This document shows, in pieces, positions 26,406 through 35,937 of a DNA stretch of 64,000 bases (its first letter is position 1; each line of letters opens with the position of its first letter). Made by a program: the position numbers and the translations under genes. This DNA comes from a bacterium. Lineage in GTDB: Bacteria > Bacillota > Sulfobacillia > UBA995. Below the pieces are notes generated by a model. That model saw only the letters and a list, made by a program, of their open reading frames with translations. It made no database searches and was not told the DNA's origin. The DNA lies in contig JAVHLP010000003.1 in assembly GCA_031082145.1 (NCBI GenBank), positions 1-64,000 of the forward strand, written 5' to 3'.

Positions 26406-27203
26406 TCAACCCGTGAACCCGAATCTCTCCGTCAAAGCTTGCCGCATGTACTGGAGGAGCGGCTCGCTGTAGCCGCCGGCGGCCAGGCCGAACTCCTCGT
26501 CGAGTGCCTTTATGGCGGTATCGGCGGCAGTCCCGCCGGCCTGCAACTCTTCCAGGCGGGTGGCGAACGCCTCCAGCCAGGAGCGTTGCTCCGCCAGCAC
26601 CTCCTTGCCGGCGATGGGGCCGTGGCCGGGGACCACCGTCTGGATGTCCCACTCCTCCAGCGTGCGCAGGGATTCGGCCCACTTCCGGGGGGAGCCGGTG
26701 CCCACCCAGGGCAGGCGGCCCAGGAAGATGAGGTCGCCGGCGAAGAGCACGCGTTCGGAGGGGATATACACGACGCTGGAGCCGGTGGCGTGGCCGCCCA
26801 ACTCGACTACCCGGACCTCGGGGTCGCCCAGGAATCGCAGGCTCGAGTCGAAGACCAGGGTCGCCATGAGGGGGTTGAGGCCGGCTTCGGCCAGTTGTGT
26901 GCGGTAGCGGCCCACGAAGTCCCTTATACCGCGATCGGTGCCCTCGCTGGCGGCGACCTCCAGGGCCGGGTAACCGGTGCTGCCGCCATGGTGATCAACG
27001 TGCTCGTGGGTGTAGATCAAGGCCCGCAAGCGGCCGGACCCGGCCTGCGCCGCCTGGAGCAACGTCGCTCCCTCGGCGGGTGAGCGCAAGGCGTCGATGA
27101 TGATAGTGCCTTCTGTCGTCCGTACGAAGCCGGCGTTGGGGTTGCCGGACTCTTCCTCCCGGACGGCCGTGATGGGACCCCGGAGTTCGGTGAACACGTG
27201 CAC
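26406..27203 (-). CDS. MBL-fold metallohydrolase
   Basis: 265 residues. The metal site YTHEHVDHHGG, further ligands in VELGGHATGSSVV, FAGDLIF and VPGHGPIAG complete a beta-lactamase-like hydrolase. The GTG at 27203 is preferred because GGGAGGAGGAACG lies just upstream; a longer frame to 27392 has no such site. The gene is divergent from the gamma-glutamyltransferase-like gene with about 155 bp between starts. The specific substrate is unknown. Confidence 0.8.
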   Translation of the reverse strand: MHVFTELRGPITAVREEESGNPNAGFVRTTEGTIIIDALRSPAEGATLLQAAQAGSGRLRALIYTHEHVDHHGGSTGYPALEVAASEGTDRGIRDFVGRYRTQLAEAGLNPLMATLVFDSSLRFLGDPEVRVVELGGHATGSSVVYIPSERVLFAGDLIFLGRLPWVGTGSPRKWAESLRTLEEWDIQTVVPGHGPIAGKEVLAEQRSWLEAFATRLEELQAGGTAADTAIKALDEEFGLAAGGYSEPLLQYMRQALTERFGFTG

Positions 27204-27358
27204 TCGCCGTTCCTCCTCCCTGGTGTCGGAAGCTGGGTCGCCGATCTGATTCGATGGCGGGACGGCCATACCCTGGCAGGTCCAGTCCCGCACGAGGTAC
27301 AGGGGGCTGCCAGGATAGTGGGGGCCGGCGTGGAAGACAGACCCGAGGAGGCGGAGCC

Positions 27359-28966
27359 ATGAACTACGACCCCTTGCACAACCCCTACCCATCCCGCCGG
27401 ATGACCCACTACGGCCGGAGAGGAATGGTTGCCACGTCGCAGCCCCTGGCGGCGGGAGCGGGAATGGATATGCTCAAGCAGGGCGGCAACGCGGTGGACG
27501 CGGCCATCGCCACGGCGGCCTGCCTGACCGTGGTGGAGCCCACCTCCAACGGCATCGGCAGCGATGCCTTCGCCCTGGTCTGGGCGGAAGGTGGGCTCCA
27601 CGGCCTGAATGCCAGCGGCCCCGCTCCGGGCTCCATCAGCATCGACGGGGTCAGGAGACGGGGCCATGCCGAGATGCCCCGGCTGGGGCTGGTGCCTGTC
27701 ACCGTGCCCGGGGCCCCGGCGGCCTGGGCCGCGCTGTCCGAGCGGTTCGGGCGGCTACCCCTCACCACCGTCCTGGCGCCCGCCATCGACTACGCTGAGC
27801 GGGGTTACCCCCTGTCCCCGGTGCTGGCCGAGGCCTGGAAGCGGGGGGTCCAGTACTACGCCCAGGCGGCTACCGGGGAGGAGTTCCGGTCCTGGTCGGA
27901 CACTTTCGCACCCGGTGGCCGGGCCCCGCGGGCGGGCGAGATGTGGTCCTCACCGGGGCACGCCGGCACCCTCCGGGCCATGGCCGAGACCGGAGCCGAG
28001 GCTTTCTACCGGGGGAACCTGGCCGAGCGGGTGGATGAGTTCTCCCGCCGCCACGGGGGCTTCCTGCGGGCCGGTGACCTGGCCGCCTTCCGACCGGAAT
28101 GGGTGACCCCCATCGCGGTCGACTACCGCGGCTACAGGGTCTGGGAGATCCCGCCCAACGGCCAGGGGCTGGTCGTGCTGATGGCCCTTAACATCCTCAA
28201 GCGCTTGGATGTCGGGGACAGGGAGGACGAGCGGGCTTACCACTTGCCGATCGAGGCCATGAAGCTGGCCTTCGCCGACGGCCTGGCGTATATCACGGAG
28301 GAGAAAGCGATGCCGGTGGCGGTGGAGGATTTGCTCAGCGAAGACTACGCCGCCGAGCGGGCGGCCCGGATCGGCGAGACGGCCCTGGAGCCGGCGCCCG
28401 GCCGGCCGGGGGGCGGTGGCACGGTCTACGTGGCGACGGCCGACGGTGAGGGGAACCTGGTGTCCTTCATCCAGAGCAACTACATGGGATTCGGCTCCGG
28501 TATCGTGATCCCCGGCACGGGGATAAGCCTTCAGAACCGCGGCCACACCTTCTCGCTCGACCCCGGGCACGCCAACCGGCTGGAGCCCGGCAAGCGGACC
28601 TACCACACCATCATCCCCGGTTTCTTGACCCGAGACGGGATGCCGGTGGGCCCTTTCGGCGTCATGGGTGGTTTCATGCAGCCGCAGGGCCACCTGCAGG
28701 TGCTCATGAACAGCATTGACTTGGCCCTCAACCCCCAGGCGGCCCTGGATGCCCCCCGCTGGCAGTGGGAGCGGGGCAAGACGGTCCACCTGGAGCGGGG
28801 CATCCCCGAAGCCGTCGCCCGGGGCCTGGCCGGCCGGGGCCACGACATACGATGGGCGGCCGGATCGGGGGCCTTTGGGCGGGGGCAGATCATCTGGCGG
28901 GATGAGAACGGGGTGCTGGCCGGCGGCACCGAGCCGCGCTGCGACGGGACGGTCCTGGCCTGGTGA
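27359..28966 (+). CDS. Gamma-glutamyltransferase family protein without signal peptide
   Basis: 535 residues. The N-terminal nucleophile hydrolase layout is clear: GGNAVDAAIATAACLTVVEP near residue 40, then the autoprocessing Thr in GGGTVYVATADGEGNLVSF (near 355), and PGKRTYHTIIPG later. No signal sequence is present, as in the cytoplasmic YwrD-like branch rather than secreted Ggt. The ATG has GAGGAGGCGGAG upstream. It may hydrolyse gamma-glutamyl amides or act as an acylase. The threonine ammonia-lyase gene follows on the same strand. Confidence 0.85.
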   Translation: MNYDPLHNPYPSRRMTHYGRRGMVATSQPLAAGAGMDMLKQGGNAVDAAIATAACLTVVEPTSNGIGSDAFALVWAEGGLHGLNASGPAPGSISIDGVRRRGHAEMPRLGLVPVTVPGAPAAWAALSERFGRLPLTTVLAPAIDYAERGYPLSPVLAEAWKRGVQYYAQAATGEEFRSWSDTFAPGGRAPRAGEMWSSPGHAGTLRAMAETGAEAFYRGNLAERVDEFSRRHGGFLRAGDLAAFRPEWVTPIAVDYRGYRVWEIPPNGQGLVVLMALNILKRLDVGDREDERAYHLPIEAMKLAFADGLAYITEEKAMPVAVEDLLSEDYAAERAARIGETALEPAPGRPGGGGTVYVATADGEGNLVSFIQSNYMGFGSGIVIPGTGISLQNRGHTFSLDPGHANRLEPGKRTYHTIIPGFLTRDGMPVGPFGVMGGFMQPQGHLQVLMNSIDLALNPQAALDAPRWQWERGKTVHLERGIPEAVARGLAGRGHDIRWAAGSGAFGRGQIIWRDENGVLAGGTEPRCDGTVLAW

Positions 28967-29086
28967 ATGAGAGGCCGGCAGGCGGCCGACCGCCGGAGTC
29001 TTCAGTAAGCGCCCGATCAGGTGGTGACCGTTCAGCAGGCAGGATTCCCGGCCCGCCGGCGTCAAAGGAGGTGTCCGGGAGGAGGG

Positions 29087-30055
29087 ATGCCGGTGGTCGG
29101 GCTCAATGCCATTCGGGAAGCGAGGTCCCGCCTGGCGGGTCACATCACCCGCACGCGGCTGGAGGCCTCGGCCGGCTTCAGCCGGATGAGCGGCCACTCG
29201 GTCTATCTCAAGCCGGAGAACCTGCAGAAGACGGGGGCCTTCAAGATCCGGGGGGCCACCAACCACATCCTGCAGATTGACCCGGCCCTGGGCAGGAGGG
29301 GAGTGATCGCCGCCTCGTCCGGCAACCATGGCCAGGCGGTGGCCCATGCCGCCGCGCGGGCCGGCTACCCCGCGGTGGTGGTGGTGCCGGAAGGGGCATC
29401 GGCGGTGAAGGTGGCGGCGGCCCGGGGTTACGGGGCGGAGGTCATCTACCACGGCACCACTTCCGCCGAGCGGGCCGCCCTGGCCGGGGAACTGGCCCGC
29501 GAGCGGGGGCTGACGTTCATCCACCCTTTCGACGACCCGTGGGTGATCGCCGGGCAGGGAACGGTGGGCCTGGAGATCCTCGAGGATCTGCCGGAAGTGG
29601 ACTTGGTGCTGGCGCCGGTGGGCGGGGGCGGCCTCATCGCCGGCATCGCGGTGGCGATCAAGGAGAGCCGGCCGGGGACCCTGGTCTACGGGGTGGAACC
29701 GGTGGGCGGGAACAGCATGCAGCGGTCGCTCCAGGCGGGGGCGATCGCCACCATCGAGCAGCCCCGGAGCGTCGCCGACGGCCTGTTGCCTACCCGGCCC
29801 GGCGAGATTACCTTTGAACTCGCCCGGAAGTACGTGGACGGCGTCCTGACAGTGACCGATGCGGAGATCGTAGCGGCGGTAGTGACCCTCCTGGAGAGGG
29901 CCCGGCTGGTGGTCGAGCCCTCGGGGGCGGCGACGGTGGCCGCCCTGCTCTCCGGCAAGGTACCCGGATCCGGGCGGCGGCTGGTGGCCGTGCTCAGCGG
30001 CGGCAACGTTGACCTGGGACTCCTGGCCGATATCATCCGGGGGAGGGATGCATGA
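29087..30055 (+). CDS. Threonine ammonia-lyase, catalytic domain only
   Basis: 322 residues of fold-type II PLP enzyme. The Schiff-base Lys is in KTGAFKIRGATN (about residue 54), SSGNHGQAVAHAA binds substrate, and VGGGGLIAGIA binds the PLP phosphate. No C-terminal ACT domain follows, so this is a short catabolic TdcB- or serine/threonine-dehydratase-like form. The ATG has GGAGGAGGG upstream. Isoleucine pathway genes are absent nearby, arguing for amino acid breakdown. Confidence 0.88.
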   Translation: MPVVGLNAIREARSRLAGHITRTRLEASAGFSRMSGHSVYLKPENLQKTGAFKIRGATNHILQIDPALGRRGVIAASSGNHGQAVAHAAARAGYPAVVVVPEGASAVKVAAARGYGAEVIYHGTTSAERAALAGELARERGLTFIHPFDDPWVIAGQGTVGLEILEDLPEVDLVLAPVGGGGLIAGIAVAIKESRPGTLVYGVEPVGGNSMQRSLQAGAIATIEQPRSVADGLLPTRPGEITFELARKYVDGVLTVTDAEIVAAVVTLLERARLVVEPSGAATVAALLSGKVPGSGRRLVAVLSGGNVDLGLLADIIRGRDA

Positions 30056-30219
30056 GGCGATGGAACGACCGGCCGGTGGGCTGGAGGGCCAAGGCTGCAG
30101 CCAGTTGGCGATCAGCGCCCCCGAGCGGCCGGGCCAGATCGTGCTGGTCTGGAGGTTCTAGCCGCAGCCCGAACTTTTCCCCATCGCCTTCGTCAGAACG
30201 CCCAAGGCAGGTGAGTCGC

Positions 30220-30951
30220 ATGCCGCCACGCCGGGGATGGGTATGCGCGGTCCTGGCAACGACCATCATGGTGGCTGCCGGGTGTGGGGGAACCCGGGGA
30301 GCGCCAGGCCACGACGATTTCACCGTCATCGACGCCGTGGCCGTCACCGACCCTCTGGTCGCGGCCTGGGTGCGCCAGAACTCCCGGGTACGGGGGGTGC
30401 ATGTGGCCGGGTTCGATGCCGTCACCTACGTGCTGGCCACCGGGGGGCCGCAGGCGGCGGGGGTAGAGTTCCTGGGAGCCCGGAGCGGGACCGGAGGCAT
30501 CCACCTGATCTTCGGGACCGGCCGCCCCGGCCCCGCCACCCTGCTCCTCGCCACCACCCACAGCGCCCGTCTGATAACCGGGGTGGAGTACAGGGGAGGG
30601 CAACCCCTGACCGAGGAGTTCCCCCTGCTGTCCGCCTCCAATGCGGCCATCATCGTGACCTGGCCGCTGGCCGGGAGCGAGGTCAGCTCCCCGGTCACCG
30701 TCAAGGGGTTCGCCCGGGTCTTTGAGGCGACTTTCCGCCTCAGGATGGAAGACGGTCACGACGTGCTGGCCGACGCTTGCGCCATGGCATCAGAGGGGGC
30801 GCCGGGGTGGGGCGAGTTCGAGGTGGCGATCGAGTTCAACACCCCTAGCAGCCCCGGCCTGCAGTTGTTCCTCTTTGAGGAGAGCGCCAAGGATGGGTCA
30901 CCCGTCAACGTCATCGTGGTGCCCCTGCTGTGGGCCGGCGACACCCGCTAG
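30220..30951 (+). CDS. Lipoprotein with a Gmad2 immunoglobulin-like domain
   Basis: 243 residues. A lipobox (ATTIMVAAGCGG, Cys near residue 22) predicts membrane anchoring. The C-terminal half, from IIVTWPLAGSEVSSPVTVKG to the end, matches the Gmad2 domain that accompanies GerM-like spore germination proteins. Residues 35-140 are an unassigned beta-rich region. The ATG at 30220 is chosen because it gives a proper signal sequence; a longer frame from 30052 would add an unlikely basic extension. Confidence 0.7.
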   Translation: MPPRRGWVCAVLATTIMVAAGCGGTRGAPGHDDFTVIDAVAVTDPLVAAWVRQNSRVRGVHVAGFDAVTYVLATGGPQAAGVEFLGARSGTGGIHLIFGTGRPGPATLLLATTHSARLITGVEYRGGQPLTEEFPLLSASNAAIIVTWPLAGSEVSSPVTVKGFARVFEATFRLRMEDGHDVLADACAMASEGAPGWGEFEVAIEFNTPSSPGLQLFLFEESAKDGSPVNVIVVPLLWAGDTR

Positions 30952-31206
30952 CCGGAGTCGGGGGTCTCTTCTCGGGAGCTCTCGCCGGCGGGGCGGCCCG
31001 GCCCCTTGGGCCGCTTGCTTCCCGGCCACTCCGGCGACCGCCTCCCCCGGGGAGGTAGCTCCCTGCGCTCGGGGCGGGGGACGAACCAGCTCGGTCGCTG
31101 CCGGGGGCCGTCCCGCCTGCCCCTGCCGGCCAATGCCATCGCCCCCGTTCCCGTCTCCCTGCCATCCTACGCTGACTGTGGCCGGGGGTTGACGGCCGGG
31201 CCGCGT

Positions 31207-31575
31207 CTAGCGAACCACGAACGAGACCACCTCGGTCTTGATGGCCTCCTGTTCCCAGTTGCGCCGGTAATTGAAGGCCACATCGACCCGGCCGGGGGCG
31301 ACCCCCCGGAAGGTGAAGGATTCCACTCCTGGAGCTCCCGGCAGGTTGGACCGGGACTCGTACTCCTGCCGGATGAGCTCGACAACCGTCCCGTCACATT
31401 CCACCGACCAGGCGTACCCCGTTGAGGGGTTGGCCTCCAGGGTCAGGGTGATGGTCTGCCCGGGGACCAGATTCACCAAGCCGTCTGCGGGCAGTGGCCT
31501 GCCCCTCGCCACGCAGGCCCCCAGGCCTACGGCCAGGCCGACGATAACCAGCAGCAGGGCCGCGATCGAACGCAT
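31207..31575 (-). CDS. Chagasin-family (I42) peptidase inhibitor lipoprotein
   Basis: 122 residues. A signal sequence with lipobox (VGLGACVA, Cys near 21) precedes a small beta domain with the inhibitor loop LEANPSTGYAWSV and a second loop around GVESFTFRGVAPG. The third chagasin loop (RPW) is altered to RRNWE. I42 proteins inhibit papain-like cysteine peptidases. GGGAGGG precedes the ATG. The target is unknown; no cysteine peptidase gene is adjacent. Confidence 0.75.
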   Translation of the reverse strand: MRSIAALLLVIVGLAVGLGACVARGRPLPADGLVNLVPGQTITLTLEANPSTGYAWSVECDGTVVELIRQEYESRSNLPGAPGVESFTFRGVAPGRVDVAFNYRRNWEQEAIKTEVVSFVVR

Positions 31576-31746
31576 GGCCGATCCCTCCCGTCCAGGCGGT
31601 TGGACGCCGGGCGGCCTGGCGAGTTCCCCCCGGCAGGATGGGTCGGCCCCGGGGAATCCATCAGCGCGCGCGGTGTACCTCCACCGATTCCCGCATGCTA
31701 TAATACCTTGGGTAGCGAACGCGGATGCGGGGTGTTGCCGTTGCCA

Positions 31747-32646
31747 ATGCGGCGGGCTGTCGTCGGGGCCGGTATCCTGTTCCTCTGCCTGCTGGCCAGC
31801 GTCGCCGCCGGGGCCGCACCGTTTCCGGCCCCCGGCGGGGCCGTCAACGACTACGTGGGTGTCCTGACCGGCGCCGAGACGGCACAGCTGGAGGCCATCA
31901 GCCTCGAACTGGAGGCCAAGACGGGAGCCGCCCTGGTCGTCGCCATCGTGAACACCCATGAACCGGAGAGCCTGGAGAACTACGTGACCCGGCTCTTTGA
32001 GTACTGGGGCATCGGCCGCCGGGGCGAGGACAACGGTGTCCTGATCTTGCTGGCCATGGACGACCGGGCGCTGGCCATCGAGGTTGGTTACGGTCTGGAA
32101 GGCGCGCTGACCGACGCCCGATCGGGACAGATCCGGGATCTGATGTTACCTCTATTCACGGAGGGCCGGTTCGCCGAAGGGCTGCGGATCGGCATGCAAG
32201 CGGTGGCCGCCGTGGTGGGCGATGAGTACGGGGTTAGCCTGGAGGGAGCCGGCGGGTTCGCGGTGAGCGACCTCGACCGGCGGCCCACCCTGGAGTGGCC
32301 GGGCGTCGCCGCCCTGTGCCTGCTCGGGGTCTTGCTGGCAGGGGTCCTGGTATGGCTTTGCCGCCCCCGGTGCCCCCGGTGCAAGCGTTTTCTCCTGGTG
32401 ACGGACCGCGTGGTCAAGGCGGCAACGATGGCCGCCGGCGGCCTGGCGGTCAAGGTGTACACCTGTCCCCGCTGTGGCTACTCGCGGGAACGGCAGTACC
32501 GGACTAGCCCGCTGTACCGCCACGGGGGATGCGCCGGACCCTGGAGCGGAGGGGGTGGCTGGGGCCGCTCCTCGGGCGGGGGTCGTTCGTTCGGGGGCTT
32601 TGGGGGCGGCCGGAGCGGGGGCGGCGGCGCCCGCGGCAAGTGGTAG
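31747..32646 (+). CDS. TPM-domain membrane protein (YgcG-like)
   Basis: 299 residues: signal sequence, TPM domain (VNDYVGVLTGAETAQLEAI, WGIGRRGEDNGVLILLAMDDR, EVGYGLEGALTD), a transmembrane helix near 205-225, a zinc-ribbon-like segment (CPRCKRF and CPRCGYS) and a glycine-serine-rich end. The pair TPM plus LemA is a recurrent bacterial operon of uncertain role in membrane quality control. ATG 31747 is used; TTG 31741 has better Shine-Dalgarno spacing. A TATAAT lies at 31698-31703. Confidence 0.82.
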   Translation: MRRAVVGAGILFLCLLASVAAGAAPFPAPGGAVNDYVGVLTGAETAQLEAISLELEAKTGAALVVAIVNTHEPESLENYVTRLFEYWGIGRRGEDNGVLILLAMDDRALAIEVGYGLEGALTDARSGQIRDLMLPLFTEGRFAEGLRIGMQAVAAVVGDEYGVSLEGAGGFAVSDLDRRPTLEWPGVAALCLLGVLLAGVLVWLCRPRCPRCKRFLLVTDRVVKAATMAAGGLAVKVYTCPRCGYSRERQYRTSPLYRHGGCAGPWSGGGGWGRSSGGGRSFGGFGGGRSGGGGARGKW

Positions 32647-32665
32647 AGTCGGGAGGGGTGCGGCT

Positions 32666-33232
32666 TTGAGGAAAGGCCTGAGCGGGCTCTTGATTGTCGC
32701 CGGGGTGGTCGCCATCGCTGGCCTGATGCTGGGGGGAACCTACAATCGCTTGGTCACCCTCGGCGAGGCCGTTGACGCCCAGTGGGCGCAGGTGGAGAAC
32801 CAGTTGCAGCGCAGGTTCGACCTGATTCCCAACCTGGTGGAGACGGTCCGGGGCTACGCTGCCCACGAGCGGGCGGCCATCGACTCCGTGACCACCGCTC
32901 GCGCCAAGCTGGCGGGCGGTGGCCTGTCGGCCGAGGACCGGATGGCGGCCGAGAACGAGCTGAGTGGCGCTCTGTCCCGGTTGCTGGTGGTCGTGGAGAA
33001 CTACCCTAACCTGAAGGCCGACGCGAATTTCCGTATGCTGATGGATCAGCTCGAGGGTACCGAGAACCGGCTGGCCCAGGAACGGCGTCGCTTCAACGAG
33101 CATGTCCAGAGCTACAACGTGACCATCAAGCGGTTTCCGACCGTGTTCCTGGCCCGGATGTTCGGATTCCTCGAGCGGGCCTACTTCCAGGTGCCGGAGG
33201 ATGTCCAGGGCGTCCCGCAGGTCCAGTTCTAG
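32666..33232 (+). CDS. LemA family protein
   Basis: 188 residues. An N-terminal hydrophobic anchor is followed by the LemA core: YNRLVTLGEAVDAQWAQVE, QRRFDLIPNLVETV and ENYPNLKADANFRMLMDQL, then QSYNVTIKRFPTVFLA. The helical domain is thought to face the outside of the membrane. The TTG at 32666 follows GGGAGGGGTG. It lies 19 bp after the TPM gene, and the two are expected to act together. Confidence 0.9.
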   Translation: MRKGLSGLLIVAGVVAIAGLMLGGTYNRLVTLGEAVDAQWAQVENQLQRRFDLIPNLVETVRGYAAHERAAIDSVTTARAKLAGGGLSAEDRMAAENELSGALSRLLVVVENYPNLKADANFRMLMDQLEGTENRLAQERRRFNEHVQSYNVTIKRFPTVFLARMFGFLERAYFQVPEDVQGVPQVQF

Positions 33233-33302
33233 CCCTGGGCGGAGCGAGCCGGGGGCGGGTGGCCGGCGACAGCCGGACCCTCCGCCCCTCGATCCGGGTT
33301 CT

Positions 33303-33800
33303 TCACGACTGGAACCACTTGTGTTTCCGCACGTATCTAACCTCGGTGACTTGACCGTCGACCTCAAACCACCAGAGGCGGGCCGCGACCGCACCGCACT
33401 GCGGGCAGTTCTCTCCGGCCGCGAACGGCCAGCCATTGCCGCACCGGCCACAGACAGCGTGCCGGTAGCAGGGGAGGGTGGGCTCTGATCCTCGAACGGC
33501 TTCTGCCTGGGCCGTCGCCCGCCGCAGTTCCTCCACCAGCGTCCTGCCGGCATCTGCCCCCAACCCCTCGATCCATTCCCTCGCCGCGTCAACATCACCC
33601 AAGGTCTTGCCCAAGGCCATCAACGCGCGACGGTACATCCTGGGGGTGATCTCCCACCCGTTACTTGCCCAACGCCCGGTGCTGTATAGTACGCGACGAT
33701 CGATGGGTGAACAGGTCCCGTGCACCTTGGCCACTCGGGCGGCCCTGAACCACCACTCGGCCCGACCCGGCACGGGAATCCTGGTCTTCCCTGCTGCCAC
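33303..33800 (-). CDS. Hypothetical protein with a C-terminal zinc ribbon
   Basis: 165 residues, not recognised as a named family. A tryptophan-rich N-terminus (EWWFRAARVAKVHGTCSP) and a helical middle precede a four-Cys zinc ribbon, CGRCGNGWPF and CPQCGA, then WFEVDGQVTEVRYVRKHKW. The GTG start has AAGGAGGG upstream, a strong ribosome site. Nucleic-acid or protein binding through the ribbon is possible but unproven. Confidence 0.6.
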   Translation of the reverse strand: MAAGKTRIPVPGRAEWWFRAARVAKVHGTCSPIDRRVLYSTGRWASNGWEITPRMYRRALMALGKTLGDVDAAREWIEGLGADAGRTLVEELRRATAQAEAVRGSEPTLPCYRHAVCGRCGNGWPFAAGENCPQCGAVAARLWWFEVDGQVTEVRYVRKHKWFQS

Positions 33801-34034
33801 GTCGATCCCTCCTTTCTGAGCTGTCGGGTCGCGACCCCGGGAGGATCATACCGTAGCGATCAACGGGACCGCCAACGCCGCCACGCCCCAGGATTGGCCG
33901 GATTTGGCCGTTTCCGCTTGGTCCGGATCGATCCCCAACTAACAGGCAGGGTCTATTATGTCAACTGGAATCGCAGGCGATCGTGAGTTTGCCGTGGCAG
34001 GCTTGGTCTGACGCGCTCCTGCAAGAAACCCGAG

Positions 34035-34694
34035 CTACGTGGAACGGGTGAGGCCAAGCCGCTGGCCGCCGACGTCATAGCCTAACATGAAGAGAGCCGA
34101 CTGCAACGCGTGCAGGTCTTCGCCAGTTCCCAGGCAGGTGAAGAGGGACCGCCTGCCTCTCACTACTGCCCGGAGCAGCCAGCTGGCCCTGGCGAGGCTG
34201 TCAAGATAGGCTTCACTCCTCACCACGGTCGGAAAGCTGTAGCTGCCTTCGCTGGGATCGCGTTGGGCCTGGGAGCGGTGGGGTAGGAGACCGAAGCGAA
34301 GCGCGCGGGGCACCGAGTGTATCCCCGCTTCCCGGCAGAAGAGCCGGGTCAACAGACAGAGGGCAGCGGCCACCCGGCTATCGTACATGACCAGATCATC
34401 GACCAGCAGGGAGTATATCTTGACCATACCCGATGACATCCGGATCGGCGGTAGGGCGCTGGTGTCGAGGGACTCTAGCCTGAGCTTCCGCTTCACTGCC
34501 AGCAGCTGCGGCCCCAGCCGCGAACCCATGGTCTGCAGGTAATGGTCGTTCCACCGGCGCACTCCACCCCACTCGAGGACCGACAGGCAGGCCTGAAGGC
34601 ATCGCTGGGCGTCGCCCTCAGCCAGGCTGCGCGCCAACAGTGCGCCCAGATCCTGGAGGGCCTTTCTTGTCTCGCCGAACGAGGTTCCCCTCAC
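34035..34694 (-). CDS. Hypothetical protein downstream of the decayed peptide cluster
   Basis: 219 residues from a GTG at 34694, mainly helical, no motif recognised. The open frame continues upstream without a stop to about 34912, and the extra 70 residues look like protein (e.g. YTVSKPRAGWSC, SYNWSFAFAHPDGG), yet contain no ATG, GTG or TTG. Either the start is unusual or the gene has lost its 5' end. It lies downstream of the broken radical SAM gene on the same strand. Confidence 0.5.
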   Translation of the reverse strand: MRGTSFGETRKALQDLGALLARSLAEGDAQRCLQACLSVLEWGGVRRWNDHYLQTMGSRLGPQLLAVKRKLRLESLDTSALPPIRMSSGMVKIYSLLVDDLVMYDSRVAAALCLLTRLFCREAGIHSVPRALRFGLLPHRSQAQRDPSEGSYSFPTVVRSEAYLDSLARASWLLRAVVRGRRSLFTCLGTGEDLHALQSALFMLGYDVGGQRLGLTRST

Positions 34695-34914
34695 GACCCC
34701 GCCGTCAGGGTGAGCAAACGCAAAGCTCCAGTTGTAGGACTCAAAGGCACTGTAGAGGGAGTTGCACGACCAGCCGGCCCGTGGCTTCGATACCGTGTAG
34801 CTGTGTCTGAATGAGCCGGGCGCGTCCAGGCGGTCCTGTACCCAACCGTCATTGCCTTGACTTGTGGATCGGACAGGAACTGGCTCTCGTTCATACTCTC
34901 GCCCCTAGTGCGAG

Positions 34915-35289
34915 TTCTCAGGGCTCAGCCCCTCCGGCCCTCGAATCTGACCTTCTGGAGTTGGGGTTCCATCACCCAGATCCCTGCCGCATCCGCCTGA
35001 AGGCCCCCCAATGGTGGCGCCTTGAGTGTTCTGCCAATACGCGCAGAGCCCTCCAGTACGACCCATGCCAGGTGTCCCCGCCGGCCGCCAGCGATGGAGC
35101 CACGGGGTCAGGATCGGACCCGGGGTACCCTCTTGGGCGGTAGAACAGATACACTACGGCTGTTGAGCGGAGGAGAAGCGGCAGTGGCCGTGCAAGGTTC
35201 GCAGCGCCGGCCATGGCTTTCTCTGGCTCTGACCTCCATGGAGGTGGGCTGGCGCCTGGCTCCGGGAGAAACGTAGGTCGGGGCTTCTA
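34915..35289. other. Stretch without a recognisable gene
   Basis: Short open frames in several registers are present, but none has both a plausible start and a recognisable domain. It lies between the radical SAM remnant and the hypothetical gene at 34035 and probably holds decayed coding sequence of one or both. Confidence 0.4.
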
Positions 35290-35789
35290 CTCACCACTGC
35301 AAAGCCAGATGACCGTGTGCTTGGCTCGGGCTTCAGCCGACCGAACTGTCGACGTATCAGTTATCCAGCTAGAGGACCGGATTGTTCCCACGCCCATCTC
35401 GCGCCTGGCAGTGCTGCTCGTCTGGCTCGCCGCGCTGCACACCGGGTTGACACGGGACGAACTGCGTCAGCCGAATCCAAGCTGATGGTGATCTGGTCGC
35501 AGGTCAACGCAAGCCGCAGTGCCAAGGATGGGTCGATAGCACTCCGTTGGTCAGCAGATTCACACTGTGCCCAAGTTCCTTTGCCTCTGCCAGGACTGCA
35601 ATGCCTGGGGGTGAGGAAAAGGCTCTCCGCCGATGACGATCACATTCTGCACACCGAGGCCCTGGGCTCTGCGGAGGACCTCGTCGGCGACGCAAGAGGC
35701 AGGTCACGTTGTTCGCGTTCCTTGTGCGGTCCAGGGGAAGCGTAGCAGTACGAACATCGGAGATTGCACCTTGATGTTAGGTGCAGATA
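35290..35789 (-). pseudogene. Frameshifted radical SAM gene remnant
   Basis: Reading the minus strand, the SAM-cluster motif SRCNLRCSYCYASPGPHKE appears at about 35773-35717. The protein then continues only after a frame change as ADEVLRRAQGLGVQNVIVIG, then GGEP, and after a second change as LAEAKELGHSVNLLTNGV. A further segment reads CDQITISLDSADA. These are successive blocks of one radical SAM core spread over three frames with stops between them. No in-frame start precedes the motif. The gene is most likely inactivated, unless assembly errors are involved. Confidence 0.75.
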
Positions 35790-35932
35790 CAGGAATGTGT
35801 GCTCAGACTACATTGGCTCACCGCTCCCCCCCCAGCTCCGCCCCCGCCAGAGCAACCGCAAGCACACCCGCAGCTCAGAGGCTGGGGTCCAAGAACCGGG
35901 CTCGCCGCGTGCACGATCTCGAACTTCTCCAT
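35777..35932 (-). CDS. Cys-rich small peptide, candidate RiPP precursor
   Basis: 51 residues, ATG at 35932 to TAA at 35777, with an excellent ribosome site AAGGAGGTGA eight bases upstream. A leader-like MEKFEIVHAASPVLGPQPLS is followed by C-x-C-x-C-x-C (Cys 21, 23, 25, 27), a glycine run, then Cys 41, 48 and 50 near the end. The position, just upstream of a radical SAM remnant and downstream of an exporter, fits a thioether-type RiPP precursor. Function inferred from context only. Confidence 0.7.
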   Translation of the reverse strand: MEKFEIVHAASPVLGPQPLSCGCACGCSGGGGAGGGAVSQCSLSTHSCICT

Positions 35933-35937
35933 TGTTC

